Source: Stentor coeruleus
Lineage: Eukaryota > Ciliophora > Heterotrichea > Heterotrichida > Stentoridae
NCBI GenBank assembly: GCA_001970955.1
Contig: MPUH01000841.1
Location: 1-32,286, forward strand
Direction: 5' to 3'
DNA: 32,286 nucleotides
In this document: one piece after another, positions 1-10,873 of the stretch
Numbering within the stretch: the stretch's first letter is position 1
How the letters are laid out: every line of letters starts with the position of its first letter
Position numbers and translations under genes: made by a program
Notes under the pieces: generated by a model
Told to the model about the DNA's origin: nothing
The model's input: the letters and a program-made list of their open reading frames with translations, nothing else
Database searches by the model: none

Positions 1-3000
1 TGTGGTGGTGCGGCAATATTTCTAGTAAATTGAGTATTCATAGTCTGTTGCATAGGCATCATAGGTTGTATAGGTGCTTTAGGCATCATAATTTCATTCT
101 GATTACTAGGAACATAACCACTTGGTGGTAAAGATTTTTTTATTTTTTCTTCAAAAGCTTTTTGTTTTTCTAAAACTTTTTCTGTTGTTAGTTCTTGATG
201 TGCTTCGTTAAATGAACTCCAATCTGAAACTTTTATATCAACTTTGTATTTAAATTGTGGAGGATAAGGAGGGGGTAATAAATCTGTTAAAAATTGTATT
301 GGTTTAACTTGGATTTTTTCTCCAACTCTTTTGCTTAGAATCAACTGATTTGAATGACTTTTTTTTAAGGATTTGCTGAAGTCTTTTATTTTGTTGAAGT
401 CTGGAGTTTTGACTGGGAATTTTATGTTTATGTCTCTTGGGATAGGTAAGTCTATAGATGGAATGGGTTGAGAGTTGTTTAGAGATGCTAGGATTTTGAG
501 AAAAGTATTTGCTTTGTGAGATGGGGAAGATTCGGTATTTTTAGTTGGTTTTTCGATATCCCCTGATGTTGATGAGAGGTGTTTAAGCTGGGAGGTCAAA
601 TTTGCTAAAGACTCAGGTGTCAGCACATGCGTCCCAGTATTCTTCAAAACATCAAGAAAAACTTCCAACAACGATAACGAACAATCCTGATATCCTTCTT
701 CATTCAAACCTAAAGTCAATCTTTTTGCAAGTCCAACAAAGTCTAAAGGCCCAGGAGATTCTTTGGGTGGATAATGGCTACACACAATCAAACTTTTACC
801 AACCGGATTTGAACTCAAAACCTTTAACGCATTTAATACCGCAAAAGTTACTTCCCACGATATATTCGAAACAGTCTGTTTAGCTTTAGTAAACTCTCCA
901 TACAACTGATCTTCATCATCTTCCATAGCCGCATCTTCAATCCCAGGTACATCAAACATTAAAAACTCCCTAATTTCCAACAAAAAATGTTGTATTTGGC
1001 TTATAGTCGGCATATCTTCAGTATAAGTATACATTTCAGTCTTACTCTGAACACCATCACTTGTATTTTGACCATTTTTTTTCTCCTCATCACACGATGT
1101 TATCGACGCATCAAAAAAATTCTCAAAAATCCTCAAAACAATTTTCGTAAACTCTTTTTTATGTAAAAATGATATAAGTAAATCAGGCATATCTTCATGT
1201 AAACATAATCCTTTAGCACATGGGATATCAGAAATTGCATGTAAAACATAAATAGCTTTCCCATTAAAACTGTTTTTATCGCGGATTTTCCTTTTAAGAT
1301 GATCGACTATATTTTTCCCAGCTTGTAAATTGTTACAAGCTAAAATACATCTTAAAATACGAATAAAACTGATATGGACTTCATAATTGTTGGTACTAAA
1401 TAAAATCCTAAAACTTTTATCTATAATACTCCCTTGTTGATCTATAAATAAACCTAAATATCTTTTGTAATTCCATGAGTTACGTACTTCATATTTACTA
1501 GCTGAACTTTCTTTGATTTTACTTTCTGACATTTGAAATGAATTCATGATTTTATGTTCACCTTCTATATTTGAAGCTTGGATTATATAATAGTATATGA
1601 GTTCAGGGCCAAATAGAGGCATAGAGTAATCTTTAGCAGCCCATTCAGCACATTTATGATAAAAAGATGGGTCTTTTGATGATATATAATACTCAAACAC
1701 TGAACCGATTATTGTCAAAATAGCTGATTTTTTAAAAGGGTATTGAAAAGCATGTTCGAATATTATAGGTAAGTAAATATCGCAAAAATTAGGTAATTGA
1801 GCCCATAGTATAAATGTTGTTTTAATCATACGAGAAATTTTAGCTCTAATAAACTCCCCTGGGCATGATGATTCTAATTCACATAATGCTGCTAAATGTA
1901 ATAAACTTTCAAGTAAAGGGGAATTGTTATACATAAGTAATTCAGTTCCTAGAAGTTGTTCTAAGATTATATTGAAAATATTTATACATGGGATCATAAG
2001 TTCGAAATGCTCATTTTTTACTTGTGAGGTGTTTAGGATATTGAAAACTTCTTTTGTGTTTGGTTTTATATAAAGAGTATGAAGGATTTGTGTTATTTTT
2101 GACACTATGTTTGTTAGAACTGGAAGGAAGTTTTGTTTGATTAGTTGGATTGAAAGCCATTTTTTAACACTGAGGATAAGGCTTATAAGACGTAAAGATG
2201 GAAGAAGCTGGAGGATGGCTGAACCTTTTGTGCTGAGGTCACCGAAAGATGTTAAGTCAAGGTCGGGGTATGTGCTTTCACCTATGACGAAAAAGGCTGC
2301 TTTAGCTTCGATTTTGTCTTTTTTGACCTTTGCGACTGTGCAGATATCGGAAATTAGGTCGTCTGGTTCACCGTTTTTTAGCTTGCTTATAGGTTTTAGC
2401 CAGTCGAGGAGGATGTCGATACTATCTCTTAGTTCCGCATAACTACACCCAGGGTTTTCTAAGATTTTATACAGATCTTGTCCGATTAATAGCATAACTT
2501 CTCCACTGCGGTCTTCTTGAAGAATGATTTTCAGGAGTTCCAATACGTAGAAACTCTTCAAATGATCAGCATCTAAAGATAAATCCACCTGTTCGACAAT
2601 CCATAAAAGAATCTCAGGGTTATGTCTAATTATACAATATAACACAGCTGTTGTTATACTTCCTGCATCATCAGAGTTTACAAGTGCATACAATGAATTC
2701 ATTCCAGTTAACACCTCCCCATTTTTAACTGAAGCTAACTGTTCTGATATTTTCAATAATGATGATATAATTACAACCATTTGTCTTGCATAACTAGGCA
2801 TTTTCTCAAGTGTTACTGTGCTTAACAAATATTCTTCTTCTATTATATTAAACTCAGGGTCTTCCGGGCTTACAGGAACGGCTAGACCTTGATAGGCATG
2901 GATGAAACCCATCAAGACTTCTGCATTTAATGCTAAGTACCCAAAGCCCCCAGAACTTCTAATTAGCATAAGTAAAATATCGGTAATATTAATAAAAGCT

Positions 3001-4499
3001 ATACGATAATCATCTAAAGTGCTAGTCTGAGAAACAAAAAATGATAGGAGGTTTGGCAAGAAGTTCGTATAAGTAAGCCAGTCCGCTAAAGAGTTGGTGA
3101 GTATTTGTTGGGACATCAACTGGGATGTCCCTTGTAAGTTCTGTAAAGTAGTCCCACTATCCAATATTAAAAAAGTCAAAAGCTCATGCTTAACACTAGT
3201 AAAAGCATGTGAAGAGCTTCTAAGCATTTGGAGCTTCAAATTCCTTCTAATTGTTTCTATTATCGATAAACTATTTTCCCCAGCACGTATACCCGAATTC
3301 AGTTTTTGTAATGAATAATAAAAGCTACACTTATTCAAAAGCCCTTTAATACTATTCGTCACTTTTATTGACTTTTTCTCATTCAAAAGTCCTAAAATTA
3401 TCTGATAACCCGTCTTATATATCGACTCCTCTTCAACTTTAACCTTCTTATTATCATCTTTTCTCTTAGTCTTAGGGAATGTAAAATGTATTTGTATAAG
3501 CTTTGAATCTAATCTTGCAGTCGAATCATAATCAAAAAAATACTTACTGTTACTTGGAACTGAAATCAAAGCATGAAAAGAATTGAGGATTTTTGATATA
3601 AGCTGAGATGATGCTGATGGATGAGTAATTAATAACAATAAGTGAGATAAGCCTGAAGACTCAAGGAAATGATCTGCGAGCCGAGGCAATTCCAATAAGT
3701 GATTGATCACTATTAAAGCTGCCTTAGCCTCCATTAGGCCATGGAGGTTTCCTTCTAAAGCACTTATTGCTATTTTTACTAGGCTCAAAGGTAGCTTACT
3801 ATCTGCTAATTTTCTAAGTCCTGAGTACGCAGAGTCATACCCTGCATGATAAAAGTTGATGACGTTCTCTATTAGTCCTCCAAGTTTTTCTAAGTTTCCT
3901 AGATATCCAGTCCCTGAAGAAATCCCTTGGAGTAAGCCTTCAATTTCATTTACTGTCGCATTCACGCTCTCCTGTGGCGACTTCCATAAAGTGAAAACTG
4001 CCGGTGAAGGGCTTGCAAAGTCTCCAAAGCTGTAGCGTATGCTTGTTATTGATGAGTCTTCAAAGTCCATCCAGTACTGAAATAAGCCATGATAATCAAG
4101 TGGAGAGATATGAAGTAGTTCAATATCTGCTTGAGTCTGTATAGTTTATACCAGTTTTATTGTCAGTCTATTATTATTCAAGCTTACTTCACTAGCTTCT
4201 AAGCAAAGATTAAGGCTTTTGTATTCACCTTTTATAGCTAAAAAGTTAGTGAGGATTGGTTCACGAAGTTTTATAGGGAAATCGTTACCTGTAGGTTCGA
4301 CTCGTTCAACACGTTCTAAACTCATGAGTTCATCTGAAGGGGTCCTTAGGTCCTTTGCTGAAAACTCAACCTGATGAAGAGGAAACTGTGGTTTTGCAAT
4401 ACGAATTTCTGTTATCAGCAAAGGTCTTCTAAGTCTTATTGGGTCAGAATGATATGAGTTGCTTTCGTGCAAGATCGGTTCTAGCCAAATTGAAGCCAT
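1..4499 (-). CDS. Virilizer/VIRMA-like giant helical protein, C-terminus off left edge
   Basis: Two exons: 4499-4152 (116 codons, starting MASIWLEPIL) and 4136-1, separated by the 15-nt intron GTATAAACTATACAG (4151-4137, phase 0). Exon 2 stays open to the window edge, so at least about 1,490 residues are visible and the stop is missing. The first ~105 residues resemble the VIR_N domain: a strand like LLITEIRIAKP matches the family's VYITEVRI segment, and a later FLAIKGEYKSLNLCLEAS matches the family's LVLRGWYTTITLAVYG stretch. The rest reads as long HEAT/ARM-like helices, then a basic Pro/Met/Gln-rich tail near the left edge. In animals and plants Virilizer is the nuclear scaffold of the m6A mRNA methyltransferase complex with WTAP and METTL3/14, and is itself about 1,800-2,100 residues, so size fits. 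The match was made by eye from memory; another large ARM-repeat scaffold is possible. The gene structure is much surer than the name. Confidence 0.6.
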
Positions 4500-4720
4500 T
4501 TATTCTTAACCTTTAATCCCGGCCTGTGATATGGTTTAGCAAAAGTACTTTAGAGTTTAATTTTCAGCGAAAAAACCGTAATATTATACTGGGATTTGAG
4601 AATTTACTATAGGACTGAAAGGATTGTATGAGAAAATAGTATGCAAATGGCTATAGGAAATTCATATGGAAGGACTTAAATATTGTTATTAGAAGAATAT
4701 GGAAGATGACTAAAGTAAGA

Positions 4721-5302
4721 TTAAGTAAATGTTGAAACTCTTCGGACTCGATCTTCGTATCTTCTGATTACCTGCTCGCCGATTGTTGTGAAGAGTTGCT
4801 CGACGTCTTGTTGCTTAAGCTAGGTAGAGGTTACGGCTGAGGTTTCGATGAACTCGCATTTGTTGCTTCTAGCAAAAGCTACACCTTCTTGTGGACGGAC
4901 AATAACACGTTCAGAAATGTCGCTTTTATTAGCCACCACAACTCCATAGAAAACTTTTTCTTTCAACGTATCCTTGACGGTTTTTAGCCACACTTGAAGA
5001 GAATTGAAGCTTTCTTGATTAGTTATATCGTAGACAAATATAATAACAGTAGATCTGTGTATCTATATTAATAATACCATATCTGTGACAATATCTTTGT
5101 ACATTGTCTGACCTGAAGTGTCGATTATTTGAAATTCTATTGGTTTATTGTTTACCTTCATGCTTTTGGCATATACTTCACATCCTTGAGTCATTGTATA
5201 GTTTTTAGGGAAACCACTTGGACCATTTACTAAGGTTAAGGCAAGGGCGGATTTTCCTACTGTAGCATCTCCTACTAGTGCAACTCGGCTTCTTATTACC
5301 AT
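4721..5302 (-). CDS. IFT27: IFT27 (RABL4)-type small GTPase, intraflagellar transport
   Basis: Three exons: 5302-5078, 5062-4835 and 4819-4721, with 15-nt introns GTATTATTAATATAG (5077-5063) and GTAACCTCTACCTAG (4834-4820), both phase 0. The spliced product is 183 residues, against about 186 for human IFT27. Visible GTPase motifs are the P-loop GDATVGKS (11-18), DTSGQ (61-65), NKSD (120-123) and ETSA (148-151). The YTMTQGCEV segment after the P-loop and the C-terminal RRYEDRV segment match IFT27 rather than ordinary Rabs, and there is no C-terminal prenylation cysteine. IFT27 pairs with IFT25 in the IFT-B complex and supports BBSome-dependent exit of proteins from cilia. Unusually, the Gln of DxxGQ is kept, where remembered human and Chlamydomonas IFT27 lack it. 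The gene lies head-to-head with the SHIPPO gene, 318 bp apart. Confidence 0.85.
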
Positions 5303-5620
5303 TTACCCGGTACAGGATTAAAAAAAAAATAGTTTTGAAAATTATTTGGATTAGAGTTTTATTGTTATATGGTTATGATGATGAGTTGGTAGGTTTTGGA
5401 TTAGATAGTTTTAGAGTTTTTAAGGGTTTTAGGAAAAAATAGGGAAATTATGCGGTGGCTTTATAAGAGAATTCAGGTGGTAGGGTTTGTTTAGGGTGGG
5501 TTTTTTAGTTGTTTGATGGGTTAGGATTTTTTATGATTTGTGGTTTTTTGCTTGAGGATTTTATATGTTGTTAGAAATTTTATGATTAGGGGTAATAATT
5601 TCGATAAGCATATTTAATTA
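5303..5620. promoter_or_regulatory. Divergent intergenic region between IFT27 and the SHIPPO gene
   Basis: This 318-bp stretch separates two divergently transcribed cilia-related genes, so it must hold both 5' flanks. It is strongly G/T-rich on the + strand, especially 5340-5600. A poly-A run lies just upstream of the IFT27 ATG. I found no convincing RFX X-box palindrome and no ORF. A shared promoter is inferred from position only. Confidence 0.4.
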
Positions 5621-6451
5621 ATGACAGAAAAAAGATATCATAGTGTCGGAAAAGCTCAAAGCAATCATTATTCTATCTTGTCAAGGGCTCAAAGATTTTA
5701 TACTGAAAACTCACAGCAAATCCCTGGTCCAGGAATGTATTCTCTTGTAAATAAAGATAGAACTGGGGTAAAGTTTGCTATAACCAAACGTTCTCCGTTA
5801 TTTAAAGTTGCTGAAAATCCTGCTCCAGGAGCTTATAATATTCCTTCTTGTTTTGATAAAGGACAAAGCTATACATTTTCTCCTAAAATATCGAGATCTG
5901 CACCGAAATATCCTGGGCCAGGAGATTATAATGTTAAAGATGTTGTGCCAAATGCAGCAAGGGCAATTTTCGGTAGAGAGCGAAGAAAAGACAATTTCCT
6001 CAACACAGAACTTATAAGTGTCCCAGGCCCAGGGAACTATGGACTAAGAAATACTTTAGAAGGACCAAAATGGAAATTTGGTTCAGAGCCAAGTAGGAAG
6101 CAAATAGAAATCGAAGATTTACCTGGCCCTGGAGCTTATGAAGTTAAACCTATTATGTCAAATGTTTTTATAAAATTCCCATTAAGTAAAAGACCTTATA
6201 AAATAGAAAAACTTCCTGGACCAGGCCATTATAATATAAATACATCAAGACTGCCTTCATTTGCTTCTCAAAAAGCTGAAAAGTTCCAAAAAGTTTCTGG
6301 TTTTATAATGCCAGGACCTTCAGATTACTTTTTAAGCGACCAAAACTCCCCAATGTCACAAAGTTCAATGAAAATGTTTAAAAATTTCGAAAAGTTTTCT
6401 AGGAACACCCTTTCAACACTTAATTCAGCTGATGTTTTGAAAAATAATTAA
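5621..6451 (+). CDS. SHIPPO/ODF3-like PGPG-repeat axonemal protein
   Basis: Single exon, 276 residues, ending in TAA. The protein carries a series of SHIPPO (STPGR) repeats: PGPGMYS near residue 35, APGAYNI near 68, then YPGPGDYNV, VPGPGNYGL, LPGPGAYEV, LPGPGHYNI and a degenerate MPGPSDYFL. Spacing is about 25-45 residues. Between repeats are basic, aromatic stretches typical of the ODF3/CIMAP family, which binds sperm-tail and axonemal microtubule structures. There is no signal peptide or membrane segment. The start is the first ATG of the frame, and the repeats begin soon after it. It is divergent from IFT27 and lies upstream of the ODAD1-like gene on the same strand. The family call rests on clear motifs; the exact paralogue cannot be told. 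Confidence 0.9.
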   Translation: MTEKRYHSVGKAQSNHYSILSRAQRFYTENSQQIPGPGMYSLVNKDRTGVKFAITKRSPLFKVAENPAPGAYNIPSCFDKGQSYTFSPKISRSAPKYPGPGDYNVKDVVPNAARAIFGRERRKDNFLNTELISVPGPGNYGLRNTLEGPKWKFGSEPSRKQIEIEDLPGPGAYEVKPIMSNVFIKFPLSKRPYKIEKLPGPGHYNINTSRLPSFASQKAEKFQKVSGFIMPGPSDYFLSDQNSPMSQSSMKMFKNFEKFSRNTLSTLNSADVLKNN

Positions 6452-7061
6452 CTTGGTGGAAGGATTAGAGATTCTGATATTGTAAAAATATAATTTTTAT
6501 AAGTTTTTGTTATCACTTTTATATAATTTTATATCAAAAAGTGTCTAAGTTGATTATTTCTAGTCTAATAAAAAGTAAAAATAGTGATAAATCGAATATC
6601 ATCCTGTTATAAATCAATAAACTTTATATATAAAATCACTAAAATTAAAATCTAACCTAAAACCCTTAGCTCTATCATCAAACTCTTCCCAACAACTTCC
6701 CATCAAAAATTTTTACATAAAAAAATCCTCTTTAAACCCATTCTCCCAATTGCCTTCCTAAAAAACCTAATTTTTCTTCGATCTTCCTCTTATCCCCCAA
6801 TCATAAACCAAACATTTCCCTTTTCATAACAACCTCATCATCCAAACCTTTTCTTATCTCAAAATTTTATAAAATCCTCTTCTAAAAACCCGCTCATCAT
6901 CTCATAAAAAAAGCATCTTCTTTCCCTAAACCCTTTCATTTAATCTCACATCTCCTTCTTAATAAGCCACCCTCTAAACCAAAACCTTATCTTTTCCTAA
7001 CCCAAAATCTTCATCCTAATCTTTTTCCCACATCTTTTCACCTACTTTCAAATAAAACATC
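6452..7061 (+). other. Intergenic, no gene seen; composition switch
   Basis: The first ~100 bases are the 3' flank of the SHIPPO gene. From about 6590 to the ATG at 7062 the + strand is almost free of G and rich in C, A and T, which is the usual look of a 5' flank in this window. No ORF, repeat or RNA gene was recognised. Confidence 0.6.
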
Positions 7062-8495
7062 ATGTCAAGGGACCTATCATTAGGAAAGTCACGGTTACTC
7101 GAAAGTGAAAGCGACCGTTTACAACGAGAAGTCGATAATTTTACCCATAAACTTGAACAACAAAGACGTCGAAACGCAAGTTTAGATGAACAAGTAAAAA
7201 ACATGTCAACTGAAGTCAAGACAAAAAAAGATGAACTTCAAGCTAAGCTTCCTTCAGTAAAAGAAGAAAAAAAACTTGAACTAAAAATCAAAACCCTAGA
7301 AAACAATCTACAGAAAGAAATGGTAAAATTAAACGATATTCAAGCTAAAAACAAAGATTTAAGAGAAGCAATTAATGTTTTAAGAAGGGAAAAAAAAGCG
7401 TATTTAGAGATGTTTCAAAGTATGGAAAAGGAATTATCAGAAAAAGCTAAAGATGCTGAGAAATGTAATAGGGAACATGTGGATGGGGCTAAGATTGAAG
7501 AAAAGTATAAAATGAAAATGCTTAAACTTAAAGCTAAAGCGGAAGAAGAAATTACAGTGCTACAGAATCAGTTTTCTGTGATGCAAAGTGTTATTGAAGA
7601 GGATAGGAAAAAACAGAATGCAGCGGTTAAGGAAATTGCTAATACTTTGATTAGTCCTGGCGGGCAGACGGGAAATGAGGATGCGGTGGATCCACATAAA
7701 GTTCTTGAAGCTTTGTATAAGAAATGGGTACAAGCTTGTAAGGAACGTAAGGCTATAGTGGACCAATACCACAAAAACATCAGAATCCTCTCCGATGCTT
7801 TTAACCAAATCAGAGAAGCAACCGGCATTGAAGATATAGATGAAATCGTCACTGCTTTTATCAAAAGTGAAGAGCAGCATTACACCCTTTATAGCTACGT
7901 CAATAGCCTCAACACCGAACTTGATGCTCTTGAAGAAAGATATCAATACCTAAGCAAACATTATGATCAGCTCAGAAACCTTCTCGACCAAGAAAAATCT
8001 TCCAACATCGCCGTAGCTTCAGAGCTAAACAACCAAATACAAGAACTTAATCAAGAACACGCCTCAACACTCGCAGCAATTGAAAGTTTGAAACAAGAAA
8101 TCAGTTCAATCCAACAGCCAGTCGAAGAAATGTTAAAAGAATTTGAAGAATGCCAATTTACTTTAGAATTCAATAAAAAACTAACCAAAGATGAAGGTTT
8201 TGTTGTAAATGAGCAAAATGTTGAACAATATTTAGGTGAACTTGAAGAGTATTTATCTTCATTATTAACACATTTAGCTTATGAAAAAGGAGCTAAAGTG
8301 CCGATTATATCAGGTGTTGAAGATGTTCAGGAAAAACTTAATGAAAGGAAAAATCCTGACTTTTTAGACACATTGCTTCACAGCGAGAATCTATTTGAAG
8401 AAGGGGATATAGAAGAACAACCTTTGACTTTGGAGGAATTCCAAAACAAGTCAAGAGAAATCTATACCAAAAAGCTTGAAAAGTCTGGGATTTAG
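7062..8495 (+). CDS. ODAD1/CCDC114-CCDC63 (ODA1)-type outer dynein arm docking coiled coil
   Basis: Single exon, 477 residues, stop TAG. It is almost entirely coiled coil from about residue 10 to 390, rich in Lys, Glu and Gln, with no membrane segment. The diagnostic stretch is near residues 255-290: GIEDIDEIVTAFIKSEEQ followed by HYTLYSYVNSLNTEL. This is the family signature of Chlamydomonas ODA1/DC2 and animal CCDC114, CCDC63 and CCDC183, in which a short conserved EEQN-F-LF-YVN-like block sits between two coiled coils. These proteins form the docking complex that fixes outer dynein arms on the doublet microtubule. The C-terminal ~90 residues are acidic and less coiled. It follows the SHIPPO gene on the same strand after a 610-bp spacer with its own G-poor 5' flank, so it is probably a separate transcript. 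The exact orthologue among the CCDC paralogues is not decided. Confidence 0.85.
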   Translation: MSRDLSLGKSRLLESESDRLQREVDNFTHKLEQQRRRNASLDEQVKNMSTEVKTKKDELQAKLPSVKEEKKLELKIKTLENNLQKEMVKLNDIQAKNKDLREAINVLRREKKAYLEMFQSMEKELSEKAKDAEKCNREHVDGAKIEEKYKMKMLKLKAKAEEEITVLQNQFSVMQSVIEEDRKKQNAAVKEIANTLISPGGQTGNEDAVDPHKVLEALYKKWVQACKERKAIVDQYHKNIRILSDAFNQIREATGIEDIDEIVTAFIKSEEQHYTLYSYVNSLNTELDALEERYQYLSKHYDQLRNLLDQEKSSNIAVASELNNQIQELNQEHASTLAAIESLKQEISSIQQPVEEMLKEFEECQFTLEFNKKLTKDEGFVVNEQNVEQYLGELEEYLSSLLTHLAYEKGAKVPIISGVEDVQEKLNERKNPDFLDTLLHSENLFEEGDIEEQPLTLEEFQNKSREIYTKKLEKSGI

Positions 8496-9387
8496 ATTAA
8501 AAAACTATGGTTTTTTTTATGTTAGTTTCTTATGAGGATTTAGAGGGAGGAGGGTATGAATAGTATATATGGAATTGATTGTTTATGATGTGAAGATAAT
8601 TTTTTGGTTTTAAGTTTTTTTTATTACTTAAAGTATGGGCAGAAGCATAAGTAAATGATGATAATAGAGTTTATAAGTTGTCAGATTTGGATTATTTTTG
8701 GTAATTTGAATTATTATAAGAATGATTTTACTGATTTTAAATGTAGGATGGGTAAATGAGAAGGTTTCTTGTATACACCCTAATAAATTCCATTAATTAT
8801 AAAAAACTCTTAACTTTAAACTAACCAACTCTCAACTCGATATATCAAGTAAAATTACGAGTAACATATCGTCTTATTGAACAAAATGACAAATCACATA
8901 ATCAAAACACTATCCTAATTGTTTATCACTTAAAATATCATCATCATCATCGATAAAACAACATCAACATCTAAAAATATATTAAACACTCAGTATTACA
9001 TAATAAATCTTTATTATCCACCTCATCACAAAGTAATTCTTTCAATAAGTTAACACAATCAAAAACATTTACAGCCGAATCAATAATCAATAATTTTCAA
9101 ACTTTATATTCCTTTAACCCTGATGCCATAAATACTAAATACAACCCCAAAAAGATTTTACTTATAAAAATCATAAATCTAAAAAATTACTATATACCCT
9201 CTATAATAAAACAACATATTCTAATAAACCCATAGGTGTTAGGGTGTTAATTTTTCATATACATAGAAATTTAAATATGCCAATAAAAAGGAGTGATGGA
9301 GATTGTATATAAAAATGAGATTGTTTTTATGTAAGCCTGAGACAAAAAGATATATTTAGTAGAAATCATATTAAACATGCTATAAAA
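8496..9387. other. Convergent intergenic region, no gene seen
   Basis: This 892-bp region lies between two convergent genes. The + strand is G/T-rich from 8500 to about 8765, then turns abruptly A/C-rich and G-poor from about 8780 to 9235, so each half looks like the 3' flank of its neighbouring gene. A short ATC microsatellite lies near 8938-8953. Positions 9237-9249 read TGTTAGGGTGTTA, about 1.6 units of the heterotrich telomere repeat as I recall it, too short to mean much. No ORF of note. Confidence 0.6.
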
Positions 9388-10140
9388 TCAAGAACTGCAT
9401 CGACTATCATCTGTTAGTGCAATAAACAAATCAATGCCGATTAATTGTTTAGCTGTGTCCTCGTCTGTTGAAGCTCCTCTCGACAAACTAGGCTGCTGGG
9501 TATCAAGGGCAAAGGTCCAGAACTCGAGTTTTTTAATATCATCCAATTCTTCCTGTGAGACCCACTCTACCTTTTGTTGTTCCCAACTAATCAATCCTTC
9601 TAAAGTCTTCCTTGCTGATGAATGGCTCTGAAACTTTAAAAAAGCGCATCTTATACCATTATGATAATGAAACTCAATATCCAAGATTCTTGAAGAGTTT
9701 TTAAAAAGTTGTCTAATTGACTCAACTGAATCAAAATCTCCAACTGGAGACAATTTTAGTATACGTTTTAAGCAATTTTCAGAAGGGATTATTTGTTTTT
9801 GTAGGCTACTAAGCAAGTTTTCGAATTTCTTATGATCTTTAAAGTGCTGTTGATGTTCTGTTAGGAATTCGCAGGCTTTTTTTGTAAGACCTTCTTGATG
9901 AAGAATACTAGCAATATCTTTGATGGCACTTTCTCCACGGTCATTTTGTTTTATGGCTTCTTGATAGTAGAATTTTGCCAGCTCTAGATCTTTTTTGAGA
10001 TACTCCGCCCTTTTTGCTAGGGCGTATGGGGAATTGCCTTTAGGTAGCGGAAGTTTGGATTCTGGATCCTTTGAGCATTCTGAAGGGACTGGGTCTGATT
10101 GTCTTAGACGTATCACAACGGGCTTTGTTTGGGTTTTCAT
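9388..10140 (-). CDS. TPR plus RRM-like domain protein, function unknown
   Basis: Single exon, 250 residues, and the only gene here ending in TGA. After a charged, Ser/Pro-containing N-terminus, residues about 38-115 form TPR-like helix pairs (YALAKRAEYL..., FYYQEAIKQNDRGESAIKDIASILHQ in outline). This pattern of layered small-helix repeats is seen in several TPR families. Residues about 125-195 look like an RRM fold: a first strand LKRILKLSPV, a helix VESIRQLFKN, and an RNP1-like strand GIRCAFLKF followed by a helix SSARKTLEGL. The tail is acidic. TPR plus RRM suggests a scaffold that contacts RNA, but both domains are judged by eye. There is no signal peptide or membrane segment. I do not recognise an orthologue. 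Confidence 0.7.
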   Translation of the reverse strand: MKTQTKPVVIRLRQSDPVPSECSKDPESKLPLPKGNSPYALAKRAEYLKKDLELAKFYYQEAIKQNDRGESAIKDIASILHQEGLTKKACEFLTEHQQHFKDHKKFENLLSSLQKQIIPSENCLKRILKLSPVGDFDSVESIRQLFKNSSRILDIEFHYHNGIRCAFLKFQSHSSARKTLEGLISWEQQKVEWVSQEELDDIKKLEFWTFALDTQQPSLSRGASTDEDTAKQLIGIDLFIALTDDSRCSS

Positions 10141-10873
10141 ATGAATAATTAATAAACATTGTGGTCAGAAATACAAAAATTAAGAGAAAATATGAATTCG
10201 ATAACGAATATATATAGAACTTTTGTGTATATAAAGAAGTTTATATGTTTCAGCTTGGAAACTACGAGACCTTTGATGAAAATCCTCCAATAACTCTTAG
10301 GTGTTAATTTTTTGTATCTTTAGATTTNACTTGGAAACTACGAGACCTTTGATGAAATCCTCCAACAACTCTTAGGTGTTAATTTTTTGTATCTTTAGAT
10401 TTTGTTTATAGTTTTTATTTATAAAACTTTNGCTTGGAAACTACGAGACCTTTGATGAAAATCCTCCAATAACTCTTAGGTGTTAATTTTTTGTATCTTT
10501 AGATTTTGTTTATAGTTTTTATTTATAAAACTTTTATCCTGGTATTTTGGTTTATATAAAAACATCAAAACCGAAAAAAATATTTTTTAAAATAAAAAAC
10601 CCAAAGAAAACAGCCAAAAAATTGTATCTGAATATTTCCTTTAAAAAAAAAGCTAAAAATTGTAAACCCCATCCAAAAACTGTTCTGTTATCCCAAAACT
10701 CAAAGGCAAAACTTTAATCTTCTTAGTCAAACTTTAAAAATACCTACAAAATAAACTGAAAAAAAAAGCAAAACCTTTTTTATAACATAAATATTGGGAA
10801 ACCTTAAAAAAGTAGACCATTTTGTAAAATCATATAAAGATTCTATGATAAATTCTATAAATAACTAAATTAT
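10141..10873. other. Intergenic region with N-flanked duplicated block, no gene seen
   Basis: This is the 5' flank of the TPR gene and the 3' flank of NSA2, both on the minus strand. Positions 10253-10535 hold three tiled copies of one sequence around two Ns (separate entry), so the true spacer is probably about 180 bp shorter. From 10555 to 10860 the + strand is A/C-rich, the usual 3'-flank composition for a minus-strand gene. No ORF. Confidence 0.6.
10253..10535 (+). repeat. Three near-identical tiled copies around two Ns (assembly overlap)
   Basis: Copy A runs 10253-10327, an N at 10328, copy B 10329-10430, an N at 10431, and copy C from 10432. All begin at a TTGGAAACTACGAGACC block. A and C agree, while B differs by one missing A (gatgaaa-tcc) and a T-to-C change (ccaacaactc). 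Single Ns between overlapping ends mean unmerged contigs, with B possibly the other haplotype. Confidence 0.85.

Noticed and set aside
602..3318. Plus-strand ORFs 602-883, 2107-2442 and 3094-3318
   Set aside because: They lie antisense within the VIRMA-like open frame, which is continuous on the minus strand, and have no motif.
5303..5620. RFX X-box in the cilia divergent promoter
   Set aside because: No inverted GTNRCC/RGYAAC pair was found by eye.
8938..8953. ATC microsatellite
   Set aside because: Very short and common in AT-rich DNA.
9237..9249. Telomere-like TGTTAGGGTGTTA
   Set aside because: Only about 1.6 repeat units in an intergenic G-rich spot; no sign of a chromosome end or an extended array.
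9388..9390. Possible TGA=Trp genetic code
   Set aside because: No in-frame TGA was met across the long conserved genes, and Trp is always TGG; TGA is best read as a stop here.
10253..10535. Apparent tandem repeat array
   Set aside because: Copies are tiled around single Ns with overlapping ends; this is unmerged contigs, not a biological repeat.
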